Positions 8,722 through 16,559 of a stretch of DNA of 64,000 nucleotides are shown here, in pieces. The stretch spans positions 3,781,001 to 3,845,000 of the forward strand of contig NZ_BIFR01000001.1 in assembly GCF_003967535.1 (NCBI RefSeq), written 5' to 3'. Position 1 is the stretch's first letter; the number at the start of each line of letters is the position of its first letter. Below the pieces are notes generated by a model. It was not told the DNA's origin. It searched no databases and was given only the letters and a program-made list of their open reading frames with translations. Source of the DNA: Tengunoibacter tsumagoiensis. Lineage in GTDB: Bacteria > Chloroflexota > Ktedonobacteria > Ktedonobacterales > Ktedonobacteraceae. The translations under genes and the position numbers were made by a program.

Positions 8722-8890
8722 CCCACGCCTCAATGGCGGGGCTTGAAGATGGGGCGACATTTGTTCGTGTTCTTCAAGCCTGGACTTGACCAGACCCGGC
8801 CAGGGGTTTGAGCATTCCCATTCAAAAATGCTCTGCCTTCAGCAGTGGGTGTTTCCTCCCCATACCTGAAGGCCGGGGTATCCACACATG
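8722..8890. mobile_element. Palindrome-rich relic, probably of an IS200/IS605-type element
   Basis: Four inverted repeats are packed in 170 bp: a hairpin with a bulged A at 8722-8741 (CGCC/GGCG plus CCC/GGG), GCTTGAAGA/TCTTCAAGC (8741-8749/8771-8779), GAGCATT/AATGCTC (8810-8816/8827-8833) and CCTTCAG/CTGAAGG (8836-8842/8866-8872). Bulged hairpins near the ends are typical of IS200/IS605 elements. The end, 8868-8890, resembles the end of another palindromic segment at 39546-39568. No transposase remains. It occupies the stretch between the 7560 gene and tsaE; a structured leader RNA is the alternative. Confidence 0.45.
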
Positions 8891-9002
8891 AAGACGAGAG
8901 GAGAGTGTGTAGAATGCGAAATCTTTGTCTGACTGCTTCGTAATAGGGGCAATTGGAGATAACGTTCATTCTACATATACGAGAAAAGTGGAGTGTGATT
9001 GA

Positions 9003-9554
9003 GTGAGTGACGCCTGGTTTACGCTGACAGCCAACGAAGCTGGCCTGGAGAATGCTTCATTGAGGCTGATCAGTCAGAGTGCAGAGCAGACTCAAGAGTA
9101 TGCTCGTCAGCTTGGAGCTCTGTTGACAGGGGGTGAACTGCTCTTGCTCGATGGGAACCTGGGGGCAGGAAAGACAACCTTTACCCAGGGGCTGGCGCGA
9201 GGGATGCAGATTACCTCAACAGTGAGTAGCCCAACGTTTACTTTACTCAAAGAGTATTGGACCCCTGCTCAGGCGGGCCTGGGGCTGGCACTTTATCATT
9301 TTGATCTCTATCGTCTGGACGAACCAGAGGAGATTCTTGATCTAGGCTTTGAAGAGTATTTTTATGGAACAGGAGTAAGTGTCGTCGAGTGGGCCGATAA
9401 AGCTGCCGAGCTCTGGCCTCCTGAACGGCTCGTCATCCGTCTCCAGACACAACTTGAGGATCAGCGCTCCCTGGCATTTTATGCCGCAGGTGCGCACTAT
9501 TGTCAACTGCTACGGCAGTTTCAGAAGAATACCTATGCTACTGCTCGCTCTTGA
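9003..9554 (+). CDS. tsaE: tRNA threonylcarbamoyladenosine biosynthesis ATPase TsaE
   Basis: ATPase that drives the TsaB-TsaD complex in making t6A37 on ANN-decoding tRNAs. The 183-aa protein has Walker [10 protein letters not shown] at 51-59, the [13 protein letters not shown] switch segment, [12 protein letters not shown] and VVEWADKA, all diagnostic. The start is GTG at 9003 with GGAG at 8990-8993. Its 3' end overlaps tsaB by 20 nt. First gene of a five-gene operon (tsaE-tsaB-rimI-tsaD-ROK kinase). Confidence 0.95.
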   Translation: MSDAWFTLTANEAGLENASLRLISQSAEQTQEYARQLGALLTGGELLLLDGNLGAGKTTFTQGLARGMQITSTVSSPTFTLLKEYWTPAQAGLGLALYHFDLYRLDEPEEILDLGFEEYFYGTGVSVVEWADKAAELWPPERLVIRLQTQLEDQRSLAFYAAGAHYCQLLRQFQKNTYATARS

Positions 9555-10332
9555 TACATCAACTCACCAATCCAGCATTGCTCTGTGTACAACGACTGAT
9601 CTGCTGGCTGAATATTCATGGAGCTCGACAAATAACCATAGTGTCGAGCTTCTAGAGCGCATCGAGCGTCTCTTTACTGATTGTCATCTCACCTTACCCG
9701 ATGTCGATGGCATTGCAGTTGCGACTGGTCCTGGCTCTTTTAATGGAGTCCGGGTAGCTGTGGCCAGCGCCAAGGCTCTTGCCTTTGCCCTGCAAAAACC
9801 ACTGATTGGGATCAGTACCCTGGAGATTATCGCTGCCCACCAGTTGTATAATAACTCTGCACTTCTCTGCACAGCACTGGAAGCAGGTCGTTCAGAGCTC
9901 TATACAGGCTTCTATCGCTGGCAGACTGTCACTCCAACGGAAGAACCAGCTTTAGTGCAGATAGGTGATTATCAACTGGGTACCCCACAACAAGTGCTAG
10001 CAGTTCTTCAACAGCTCACAGATGGAGGTGCAACAGAGCTCTGTTTCTCTGGCGAAATTCGTGCGGTTTCCAGACAGTCATTCCAGCAGCACTGGCCCGC
10101 ACCAATCACCTTTATCAGTGGAGTTGCTGCCAGTCGCCGCGCCTCGGTGCTGGCACGTCTGGCAGAGACACGCATCTTGCGGGGACAGTCTGATGATCCT
10201 CATACACTTGAACCACTTTATTTACGACGTCCGTCTATTACGACGAGTACTCGAAAGCGGCCTCTACTGGGAGGTCAGCCTCCTATAGGGCCGCACACGA
10301 CAGAAAGGGAAGAGGGTGCGTTACGTCATTGA
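9535..10332 (+). CDS. tsaB: tRNA threonylcarbamoyladenosine biosynthesis protein TsaB
   Basis: ASKHA-fold paralogue of TsaD that dimerises with it for t6A synthesis. The 265-aa protein starts [17 protein letters not shown] (phosphate-1 motif) and contains VDGIAVATGPGSFNGVRVA and GISTLE, the classic TsaB blocks. The C-terminus has the LEPLYLR motif and an extra basic tail. The ATG at 9535 lies inside the end of tsaE; the open frame extends upstream only as an out-of-frame reading of tsaE. It overlaps rimI by 17 nt. Confidence 0.94.
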   Translation: MLLLALDTSTHQSSIALCTTTDLLAEYSWSSTNNHSVELLERIERLFTDCHLTLPDVDGIAVATGPGSFNGVRVAVASAKALAFALQKPLIGISTLEIIAAHQLYNNSALLCTALEAGRSELYTGFYRWQTVTPTEEPALVQIGDYQLGTPQQVLAVLQQLTDGGATELCFSGEIRAVSRQSFQQHWPAPITFISGVAASRRASVLARLAETRILRGQSDDPHTLEPLYLRRPSITTSTRKRPLLGGQPPIGPHTTEREEGALRH

Positions 10333-10951
10333 TAAGATGACGATGTCGGACGTGCCTCGCGTGATCGAGATCGAGCGTCTAGCCTACCCTTCGACCTGGC
10401 CTCCTAGCGCCTATCGCAAGGAGCTCCAGGATAATCGTTGGGCGCATTACATCGTCTTACGCGATAAGCACATTTTGGAAGAACGTACGGCTGTACCTCA
10501 GGAGCCTGAGAAACCACGGAAAAATCGTCTGTTTCCGCTCTCGCTCTTGCCAGGCCGTCCCGCCGCCACCGTCCCAGCGCCAGATCTGGCTTCAATTATT
10601 GGTTTCTCCGGCCTCTGGCTCATGGTCGATGAAGCTCATGTGACTACCATTGCGACTCATCCTGATGTTCGTCGCCGTGGTCTTGGTGAGCTTCTACTTG
10701 TCAGCTTGATCGATATTGCGTATACGATCGGGGCCAAATGGGTGACACTGGAGGTCCGGGTCTCTAACTATACTGCACAGAATCTCTATCGGAAATATGG
10801 CTTCCGTGAAGCCGGTCTCCGTCACCGTTATTATAGTGATAATCAAGAAGATGCTCTCATCATGTGGACTGATGAGATTAATTCACCCAATTATAAGCAG
10901 AAATATCTTGCCTTAAAAGAGACTTTGTTGCAAAAATTAGAAGCTGAGTAG
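10316..10951 (+). CDS. rimI: Ribosomal protein S18-alanine N-acetyltransferase RimI, with insertion
   Basis: GNAT-family enzyme expected to acetylate the N-terminus of ribosomal protein S18; rimI commonly sits between tsaB and tsaD. Visible motifs are IERLAYPSTWPPSAYRKEL, the acetyl-CoA loop HPDVRRRGLGELLL and NLYRKYGFREAGLRHRYY. Residues about 58-95 form a basic/proline-rich insertion (PEKPRKNRLFPLSLLPGRP) not present in the E. coli-type enzyme, so the protein is 211 aa instead of about 150. The start is GTG at 10316, overlapping tsaB. Confidence 0.9.
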   Translation: MRYVIDKMTMSDVPRVIEIERLAYPSTWPPSAYRKELQDNRWAHYIVLRDKHILEERTAVPQEPEKPRKNRLFPLSLLPGRPAATVPAPDLASIIGFSGLWLMVDEAHVTTIATHPDVRRRGLGELLLVSLIDIAYTIGAKWVTLEVRVSNYTAQNLYRKYGFREAGLRHRYYSDNQEDALIMWTDEINSPNYKQKYLALKETLLQKLEAE

Positions 10952-10976
10952 CGTTGTTTGGGGAAGAGAAGAAGAG

Positions 10977-12137
10977 ATGCTTATACTTGGTATTGAAAGT
11001 TCATGTGATGAGACTGGGGCTGCTTTGGTCCGAGATGGACGCTATCTCCTCTCAAATGTGGTGGCCTCACAGATCGATATTCATAATCGTTACGGAGGAG
11101 TTGTCCCTGAAGTAGCCTCTCGCCAACAGATCGCCTCAATCATTCCTGTCATTGAGGCAGCTATGCAGCAAGCTTCATGTCGCTGGGAGGAGGTTGATGC
11201 CATTGCCGCTACGTATGGCCCTGGCCTGGCTGGCTCCTTGTTGGTCGGCCTGACAGTAGGAAAAACTCTGGCACTTGCGCAGAAGCTTCCGTTTATTGGA
11301 GTCAATCATTTAGAGGCTCATCTCTATGCGAACTGGTTGCGTGCGGGGGATGGTCAACTGGTAGGGACTGATTGGCGTGTTCAAGAGGGAGACCCACTTT
11401 TTCCACTACTGGCTCTCGTGATTTCAGGAGCTCACAGCGAACTGGTCCTGGTACATGAGCATGGGAGCTATGAACTGTTGGGGCAGACGCGTGATGATGC
11501 CGCTGGCGAGGCTTTTGATAAGGTTTCGCGCATTCTTGGACTTGGCTATCCTGGTGGACCCGCCATTCAGAAAATGGCGCAACAGGCTGAGGATGCATAT
11601 GTTCAGCAACAGAAATCTGTAAATCAAGCTCGCAAGGCCTATCGCCTGCCCAGAGCCTGGATTCGAGGCACCTATGATTTTAGTTTTAGTGGAGTCAAAA
11701 CCGCTATGCTCAATCTAGCTGAAGGAGCTTCTCGATCCATGCCTGCGGAACAGCGTGCCGCTACACAGGTGACTCAATATACGCGTATGGGGGAGCAGGC
11801 TGCTCAACATGGTGAGCTCGACGTAGCCCTGCTCGCCTCTAGCTTTCAGGAAGCAATTGTTGATGTACTGGCCGTCAAGACCAGACTGGCTGCTGAAGAA
11901 TTTCGGGTCAAGCAAGTGATCCTGGCTGGTGGTGTGGCAGCGAATCTGAGTCTGCGCCAGCGTATGGCACAAGAGCTCAAGCCGCTGGGGGTTCGTCTGA
12001 GCTATCCTCCCATAGATTTTTGTACAGACAATGCTGCGATGATTGGCAGCGCGGCCTTCTTTCACCTCGCTCTGGGTGAAAGACATGGTTTTGATCTAGA
12101 TGTGCAACCTGGATTAAGCCTTCCATTTAAGAAATGA
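10977..12137 (+). CDS. tsaD: tRNA N6-adenosine threonylcarbamoyltransferase TsaD
   Basis: Catalytic subunit that transfers the threonylcarbamoyl group to A37 of tRNA. The N-terminus reads MLILGIESSCDETGAAL. Metal ligands His111 and His115 lie in NHLEAHLYANW, and SGAHSELVLV, GEAFDKVSRILGLGYPGGP and CTDNAAMIGSAA follow, all standard. At 386 aa it is longer than the usual 335-345 because of inserts around residues 123-140 and 255-275. It follows rimI by 25 bp and its stop overlaps the region of the next gene's ribosome-binding site. Confidence 0.97.
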   Translation: MLILGIESSCDETGAALVRDGRYLLSNVVASQIDIHNRYGGVVPEVASRQQIASIIPVIEAAMQQASCRWEEVDAIAATYGPGLAGSLLVGLTVGKTLALAQKLPFIGVNHLEAHLYANWLRAGDGQLVGTDWRVQEGDPLFPLLALVISGAHSELVLVHEHGSYELLGQTRDDAAGEAFDKVSRILGLGYPGGPAIQKMAQQAEDAYVQQQKSVNQARKAYRLPRAWIRGTYDFSFSGVKTAMLNLAEGASRSMPAEQRAATQVTQYTRMGEQAAQHGELDVALLASSFQEAIVDVLAVKTRLAAEEFRVKQVILAGGVAANLSLRQRMAQELKPLGVRLSYPPIDFCTDNAAMIGSAAFFHLALGERHGFDLDVQPGLSLPFKK

Positions 12138-12145
12138 GGAATGTC

Positions 12146-13153
12146 ATGCCAAAACCCAAATACGCCCTGGGAATCGATCTAGGCGGCACAAAAACACTGG
12201 CTGCTCTGATTGATATCACAACTGGTGAGGTGATTGCTTCAGCCCGTAAACGCACTCGTGCTGAACGTGGACAGGACTTCGTTTCTCAGCGCACTATTGA
12301 ACTTGCCACTGCTGCGCTTGAGGCTGCCAATCTGCCCGAAGGGACTGAGCTCGTAGCCGTTGGCATTGGCGCCGCAGGTCAGATTGATCGTAAAGCTGGC
12401 GTCGTACTGGATGCTCCTAATCTGGGCATTCATAATATGCCATTGGGAGAGATTCTTGGCAAACGCTTTAATACCCCTGTAGCCGTTGGCAATGATGTTG
12501 AGGTTGCAGCCCTTGGGGAATCAATCTATGGATCTGGCAAAAACTATAAGAACTTTATCTGTATTTTTGTTGGAACAGGAATTGGTTCGGGCATTGTCCA
12601 AAATGGTACTATGTATACAGGCCTGACTGGAACGGCTGGTGAAGTGGGTCACATGGTTGTACAGATGGACGGACGCATCTGTGGATGTGGTGGGCGTGGT
12701 TGTCTGGAGGCTTATGCATCTCGGACGGCGATTACAAAGGCTATTCTGGCCGAGATACATCATGGTAGACCATCAGTCCTCTCCAAAGATTCGCTAGGGC
12801 TCCTCAAAGATGGTGATATTGTTATTCGTTCTGGCGTACTGGCAGCAGCCATTCAACAAAAAGATGAACTTGTTACCGAGGCCATTATTGCAGCAGCTCA
12901 GTATCTTGGCGTAGCATTGGGTTCGATTCTGAACTTTTATAATCCCGAGGCAATTATCCTGGGCGGTGGTGTCGTGGAGGCCGTGGATCTCCTCTACGAG
13001 ACTGCAACCCATCGAGCACGTACAACTGCGCTCTCGGGCCCGGCCAGACAGACGCCGATTCTACGTGCTAAGCTTGGTGATTTCTCGGGGGTCGTTGGTG
13101 CGGCCTGCCTGGGTGCTCAGGCCGCTGGTCATACTTTTTCCACCCTTAAGTAA
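12146..13153 (+). CDS. ROK family sugar kinase (probable glucokinase)
   Basis: ATP-dependent sugar kinase of the ROK family; glucose is the likely substrate by family. Motifs are GIDLGGTKTLAALID at the N-terminus, VGNDVEVAALGE, the substrate segment TGTAGEVGHMVV and the zinc-binding CGCGGRGCLEAYAS. At 335 aa the length is normal. A more upstream ATG (12134) overlaps the tsaD stop, but GAGGA at 12136-12140 points to the ATG at 12146. Its position at the end of the t6A operon suggests cotranscription; the link may be only genomic. Confidence 0.9.
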   Translation: MPKPKYALGIDLGGTKTLAALIDITTGEVIASARKRTRAERGQDFVSQRTIELATAALEAANLPEGTELVAVGIGAAGQIDRKAGVVLDAPNLGIHNMPLGEILGKRFNTPVAVGNDVEVAALGESIYGSGKNYKNFICIFVGTGIGSGIVQNGTMYTGLTGTAGEVGHMVVQMDGRICGCGGRGCLEAYASRTAITKAILAEIHHGRPSVLSKDSLGLLKDGDIVIRSGVLAAAIQQKDELVTEAIIAAAQYLGVALGSILNFYNPEAIILGGGVVEAVDLLYETATHRARTTALSGPARQTPILRAKLGDFSGVVGAACLGAQAAGHTFSTLK

Positions 13154-13195
13154 CTATACGTGACCTGTCTACTAACATTGCCTGATCTGCTGATG

Positions 13196-13232
13196 CCCGA
13201 TGCATCTCAACGCACTATTGCGATGCATCGGG
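13196..13232. terminator. Hairpin after the tsaE operon
   Basis: CCCGATGCATC (13196-13206) and GATGCATCGGG (13222-13232) are perfect 11-bp arms with a 15-nt loop. No T-run follows; it is probably the operon's transcript end. Confidence 0.6.
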
Positions 13233-13369
13233 TCTGGTGCTCCAGTAGACCTGATCACTCTCTTCTCACAAAAGTGAAAAGATGAAAAGTGGTAATTCAT
13301 CTGGCGGGATACCACCTCCCGCTTCTCCTGGAACGAGCATCATGTAGCTCTGCAAATGGAGGTGCTGTG

Positions 13370-13963
13370 ATGGAAGAAGGAAAACCTCATATTGCTGTAC
13401 GTGCGATCCATAGCAATGATGCTCCCTGGCTTTTTGAGCTTGATTATCTCTCTGAGACTGATCGCATCTATGCAGTTTTGACCGATAATCGCTTACAATC
13501 CAACGATGAACGAGGACTTACTGGAACAAAGCCACGCTCTAGTTTTATGCTGGAGCTCATGGAGATGCCCATTGACCCGCCTATCTATCAAAGCTATCGT
13601 GGTCGCAAAAATGACCTGAACGAGATCACGTATGAATTACAACAGTGTCAAGGTGGTTTTTGCGCCCTGGTTGACGAGACGATCGCTGGCGGGATCTGGA
13701 TGACCATTGATGAGCAGCGCTCACTAACTATCATCAAAGGAATGATCGTTGGGCGCAACTATCGTCGTTATGCGCTAGATCGGCTCTTGTTTGACTGCTC
13801 CTTAGACTGGTCACGCCATCAAAAGTGCCACGGAATGGCAACTCAGTTACAGAATAGCAATTATCCCGCTATCCAATTTTGTCTGCGCTATGGGATGGAG
13901 ATCTGGACCATCGATCGTAGTGCTGAACATGTTGTTAATATTTTGTTAGGAAGGCATCTATGA
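13370..13963 (+). CDS. GNAT-like acetyltransferase-fold protein
   Basis: A 197-aa protein with weak GNAT character. The segment GFCALVDETIAGGIWMTID looks like the central strands, IIKGMIVGRNYRRYALDRLL sits where the acetyl-CoA loop would be, and NYPAIQFCLRYGMEIW resembles the family's C-terminal strand-helix. The canonical Q/RxxGxG/A motif is degenerate (GRNYRRYA). The start at 13370 has GGAGGT at 13358-13363. Substrate unknown; a non-catalytic GNAT fold is possible. Confidence 0.55.
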   Translation: MEEGKPHIAVRAIHSNDAPWLFELDYLSETDRIYAVLTDNRLQSNDERGLTGTKPRSSFMLELMEMPIDPPIYQSYRGRKNDLNEITYELQQCQGGFCALVDETIAGGIWMTIDEQRSLTIIKGMIVGRNYRRYALDRLLFDCSLDWSRHQKCHGMATQLQNSNYPAIQFCLRYGMEIWTIDRSAEHVVNILLGRHL

Positions 13964-14056
13964 AGCGTAAAAAAGCGTATCGTATATAACACCTGTTTTG
14001 AGCATTTTTTGAATGGAGGCAAAGTAGCGCATAATCTTGTTGAAAGGGAAAGCGAG

Positions 14057-14515
14057 ATGGAATTTTCTGGTACACAAACGATTACCGTTCCTCAACAGAT
14101 CGTCTGGGAATATTTAGAGGATGTCAATAAAGTAGCGGAATGCGTTCCCGGTTTTCAAAGCCTTGAAGAGATTGAACCTGAACACTGGAAAGCTCTGATC
14201 TCAGTGGGCATTGGCCCTGTAAAAGCAAAATTTACACTGGATATTGTACGGCCAGAGATGCGCAGACCCGATCTGATGATTGTAAAAGGACGTGGCAAAG
14301 CACCTGGTAGCGCAGTTGAATTAGAGGGCACAATGACCCTCTCGCCTGCTGAAGCCGATCAGACAACGATGGATTGGCGGGCTCATGTGATCGTCAGTGG
14401 AACCCTGGCCAGCGTTGGAGCTCGCTTAATGAACAGTACGGCGGAGAAACTGACTGAGCAGTTTTTCTCCTGCTTGAAAACACACCTTCAGGCTCCGAGC
14501 AACGCCAATCAGTGA
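14057..14515 (+). CDS. CoxG-like SRPBCC-domain protein
   Basis: A 152-aa protein of the CoxG/SRPBCC superfamily (carbon monoxide dehydrogenase subunit G-like), a helix-grip fold with a hydrophobic cavity. It starts MEFSGTQTITVPQQIVWEYL and contains VAECVPGFQSLEEI and GIGPVKAKFTLDI, the characteristic CoxG pattern. The frame is open further upstream, but AAGGGA lies before the ATG at 14057. No cox molybdo-hydroxylase genes are near, so a role in CO oxidation is not supported; lipid or cofactor binding is possible. It is convergent with a second protein of the same fold. Confidence 0.8.
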   Translation: MEFSGTQTITVPQQIVWEYLEDVNKVAECVPGFQSLEEIEPEHWKALISVGIGPVKAKFTLDIVRPEMRRPDLMIVKGRGKAPGSAVELEGTMTLSPAEADQTTMDWRAHVIVSGTLASVGARLMNSTAEKLTEQFFSCLKTHLQAPSNANQ

Positions 14516-14585
14516 TCTACTTACTGTCTATCAACATAGATAGTAGCTGCATAAAACGAGATACTTTCAGTAGAGATAAGAAAAT

Positions 14586-14611
14586 AGGCCGGCATCTATA
14601 GATGCCAGCCT
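14586..14611. terminator. Bidirectional terminator hairpin
   Basis: AGGC/GCCT outer arms and GGCATCTA/TAGATGCC inner arms with a single C-A mismatch form a near-perfect palindrome between two convergent genes. Confidence 0.6.
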
Positions 14612-14643
14612 CGTCTCTCGTCACTGGATAAGCAGCATTTAGG

Positions 14644-15081
14644 CTAGGCAATGTGCTTTTCGATATTGTTAAAGAAGCTATTTAAGCCGCTTTTAACAGC
14701 TCCCTGACCCAGCGGATTGTTGAGCATCGCAATGGTACCATCGAGGTCAGCATTTCCTTCATAGCTCAGCTGTGTGCCATCAGCCTCAGCTGTCAGAGTG
14801 ATCTGAGCCGTCGCGTTGATCGAACCACCACGGCCCTGGCGAGCAACCTGAAGTTCCAGAAAATTCGGCTCCTGAGCACGGACGATATTGATATCGACGC
14901 TGTAAGGTCCACGTAAACCGGGGATGGATGGGGAGATTTCTACACGCAGGCTGGTTGGGCTACTGTAAGCAACCGAATTACTGCCAGGAATGCTGGCCTT
15001 CAAGACTTCGGGATTGAGAACGGTGCGAAAAACCTGGGCACATGTAGCACCCTTGAATTTATGTGTTCCGCTAAGTTTCAT
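14644..15081 (-). CDS. CoxG-like SRPBCC-domain protein (second copy)
   Basis: A 145-aa SRPBCC protein: MKLSGTHKFKGATCAQVF at the start, then VLKASIPGSNSVAYSS, PGLRGPYSVDINI and a C-terminal helix GQGAVKSGLNSFFNNIEKHI. The layout is as in CoxG but the sequence is clearly different from the 14057 protein, so this is not a recent duplication. The ATG at 15081 is preceded by GGAAGGA. Function unknown; ligand binding is the family expectation. Confidence 0.75.
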   Translation of the reverse strand: MKLSGTHKFKGATCAQVFRTVLNPEVLKASIPGSNSVAYSSPTSLRVEISPSIPGLRGPYSVDINIVRAQEPNFLELQVARQGRGGSINATAQITLTAEADGTQLSYEGNADLDGTIAMLNNPLGQGAVKSGLNSFFNNIEKHIA

Positions 15082-15460
15082 CTCGGAAAATCCTTCCTCA
15101 TGGTGTTTATCAAAAAGAAAATCAGCGACCATCCCCATTACATCGTATTATTGACAGGGACAAATACGCTAATCAAAATATTGAACTTGTTTGATCTTAC
15201 GATCAGCAAGATCAGGCCCTATTGTAACGTGTTCTGAAAGGACTTTCAAGTCTCTAACATCCTCATAGCCGAAATTCCTAGTGGCATACATAAATTAGCA
15301 ATCGTTCTAAATGCAAATATATGACTAATTCTATTTAAGTACAATAAATATCATATAAGGCCTTTTTATTTAAAAATATATGTTATACTAGCCCTAAGAT
15401 TTATTATTCTATCTATTATGTATCCGAAAATTGTTTTACCTTGTAGAGGGAAGTTGTGTG
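15082..15460. other. AT-rich divergent intergenic region
   Basis: About 380 bp, strongly AT-rich between 15290 and 15430, unlike the surrounding genes. It holds the promoter listed at 15381-15389. I see no other gene or repeat. Confidence 0.6.
15381..15389 (+). promoter_or_regulatory. Extended -10 promoter
   Basis: TGT directly followed by TATACT (15384-15389) gives an extended -10 element, 70 bp upstream of the 15461 gene. No clear -35. Confidence 0.45.
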
Positions 15461-16531
15461 ATGGTTGTGGATAAAGAGCAAGGTCAACAGTCAAAAGTCT
15501 TGTCGCGTTTTGAGCGAGAACGATTGGATCTCTCAGTCTCTGTGGTAGAGACATTGCGAGAAGGCTCGCAGGCAGGGTGGTTAGATGAGCTCAGTCGAGA
15601 TGAGGGTTTTCAACCAACCAGTGTTCAGAATCGCCTGACGACAAGCCCTATGTTTTTTCCTCCTCGGTTAAGTTTGCAGTCACGTCCTATGCCTGTGGTG
15701 AAGCCTGGCACCGAGAACATGCACGAGATGGAAGGATGGAAATCTACCACAAATACGCATGAAAGTGTCTTATTACGCTTTGCCCAACGGCTAACGGCCT
15801 CTTTTATTGCTGTCGACGCAAATGCTGGCAGATCGGCGGCTCCTTATGTGGTGCAACCTTGTGATAAAACGTTTAAACCCAGTGAGCCACCATCTGAACA
15901 GACCGAGGCGGAACAACCTACCGCCAAGCGAAAAAGTCTGCCACCTATTCCTTCACTTACACAGAATCAGAAAGTTCATCCTGGAGTGCAACGGCAGCGC
16001 TTAGCAGGTCGGCATAGTAAGATTCGTCTGGAGACGGCCCCTATGGCCACGACTTTCACACGTCAGTATGGAAGTCATCTTGAACAGAGGATTGATGCAG
16101 GTGGCAGAGATAAAACTGAGCTTTCGCATTATTCTATCGCCCATGAATTTAGTGTCACAAGTAGCCATCTTCCCATCGTTGGACCGGAGCTGGAAGAGGG
16201 AGTAACTGGTAACCATCTGCCAATTATTGAGCTGCTCCGCAAATACGAACAGAGTCTGAGTAGCTATTTACCAGCACTAAGAGGTGGAGCAAGCGTAGAA
16301 ACGCTCTCGGGCTCAGGCGTGTTTGAAAGTGGGCAAGGGGAGAGTATTATCCTCAATCCTGTGATCACCCCTTCTAGCGTCGTTCTTGTGACGCTTACAG
16401 CCAATCCAGGCCCGGTTGTAGTGCAATATATCTCTCTTCAGCCGAAGGTTGGTTTTACTATTCATCTCACTGCTCCAGCTGCTATGAGGACTCCGTTTAA
16501 CTATGTCGTTGTTACTCATCAGGAGCAGTGA
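15461..16531 (+). CDS. Unknown protein with a conserved beta-rich C-terminal module
   Basis: I do not recognise the 356-aa protein as a whole. Residues about 1-250 are polar, low in predicted structure and rich in Pro, Ser, Gln and Arg. The last 70 residues form a compact module: GSGVFESGQGESIILNPVITP, then SSVVLVTLTANPGPVVVQYI and a closing FTIHLTAPAAMRTPFNYVV. This looks like a beta-sandwich tail, as seen repeatedly at the C-termini of uncharacterised or surface proteins. No signal peptide is visible. The start at ATG 15461 has GAGGGAAG upstream. Disordered body plus beta tail suggests a structural or binding role; this is inference. Confidence 0.6.
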   Translation: MVVDKEQGQQSKVLSRFERERLDLSVSVVETLREGSQAGWLDELSRDEGFQPTSVQNRLTTSPMFFPPRLSLQSRPMPVVKPGTENMHEMEGWKSTTNTHESVLLRFAQRLTASFIAVDANAGRSAAPYVVQPCDKTFKPSEPPSEQTEAEQPTAKRKSLPPIPSLTQNQKVHPGVQRQRLAGRHSKIRLETAPMATTFTRQYGSHLEQRIDAGGRDKTELSHYSIAHEFSVTSSHLPIVGPELEEGVTGNHLPIIELLRKYEQSLSSYLPALRGGASVETLSGSGVFESGQGESIILNPVITPSSVVLVTLTANPGPVVVQYISLQPKVGFTIHLTAPAAMRTPFNYVVVTHQEQ

Positions 16532-16559
16532 GATGACCTGATGAGGGAGGGCTCGATGA

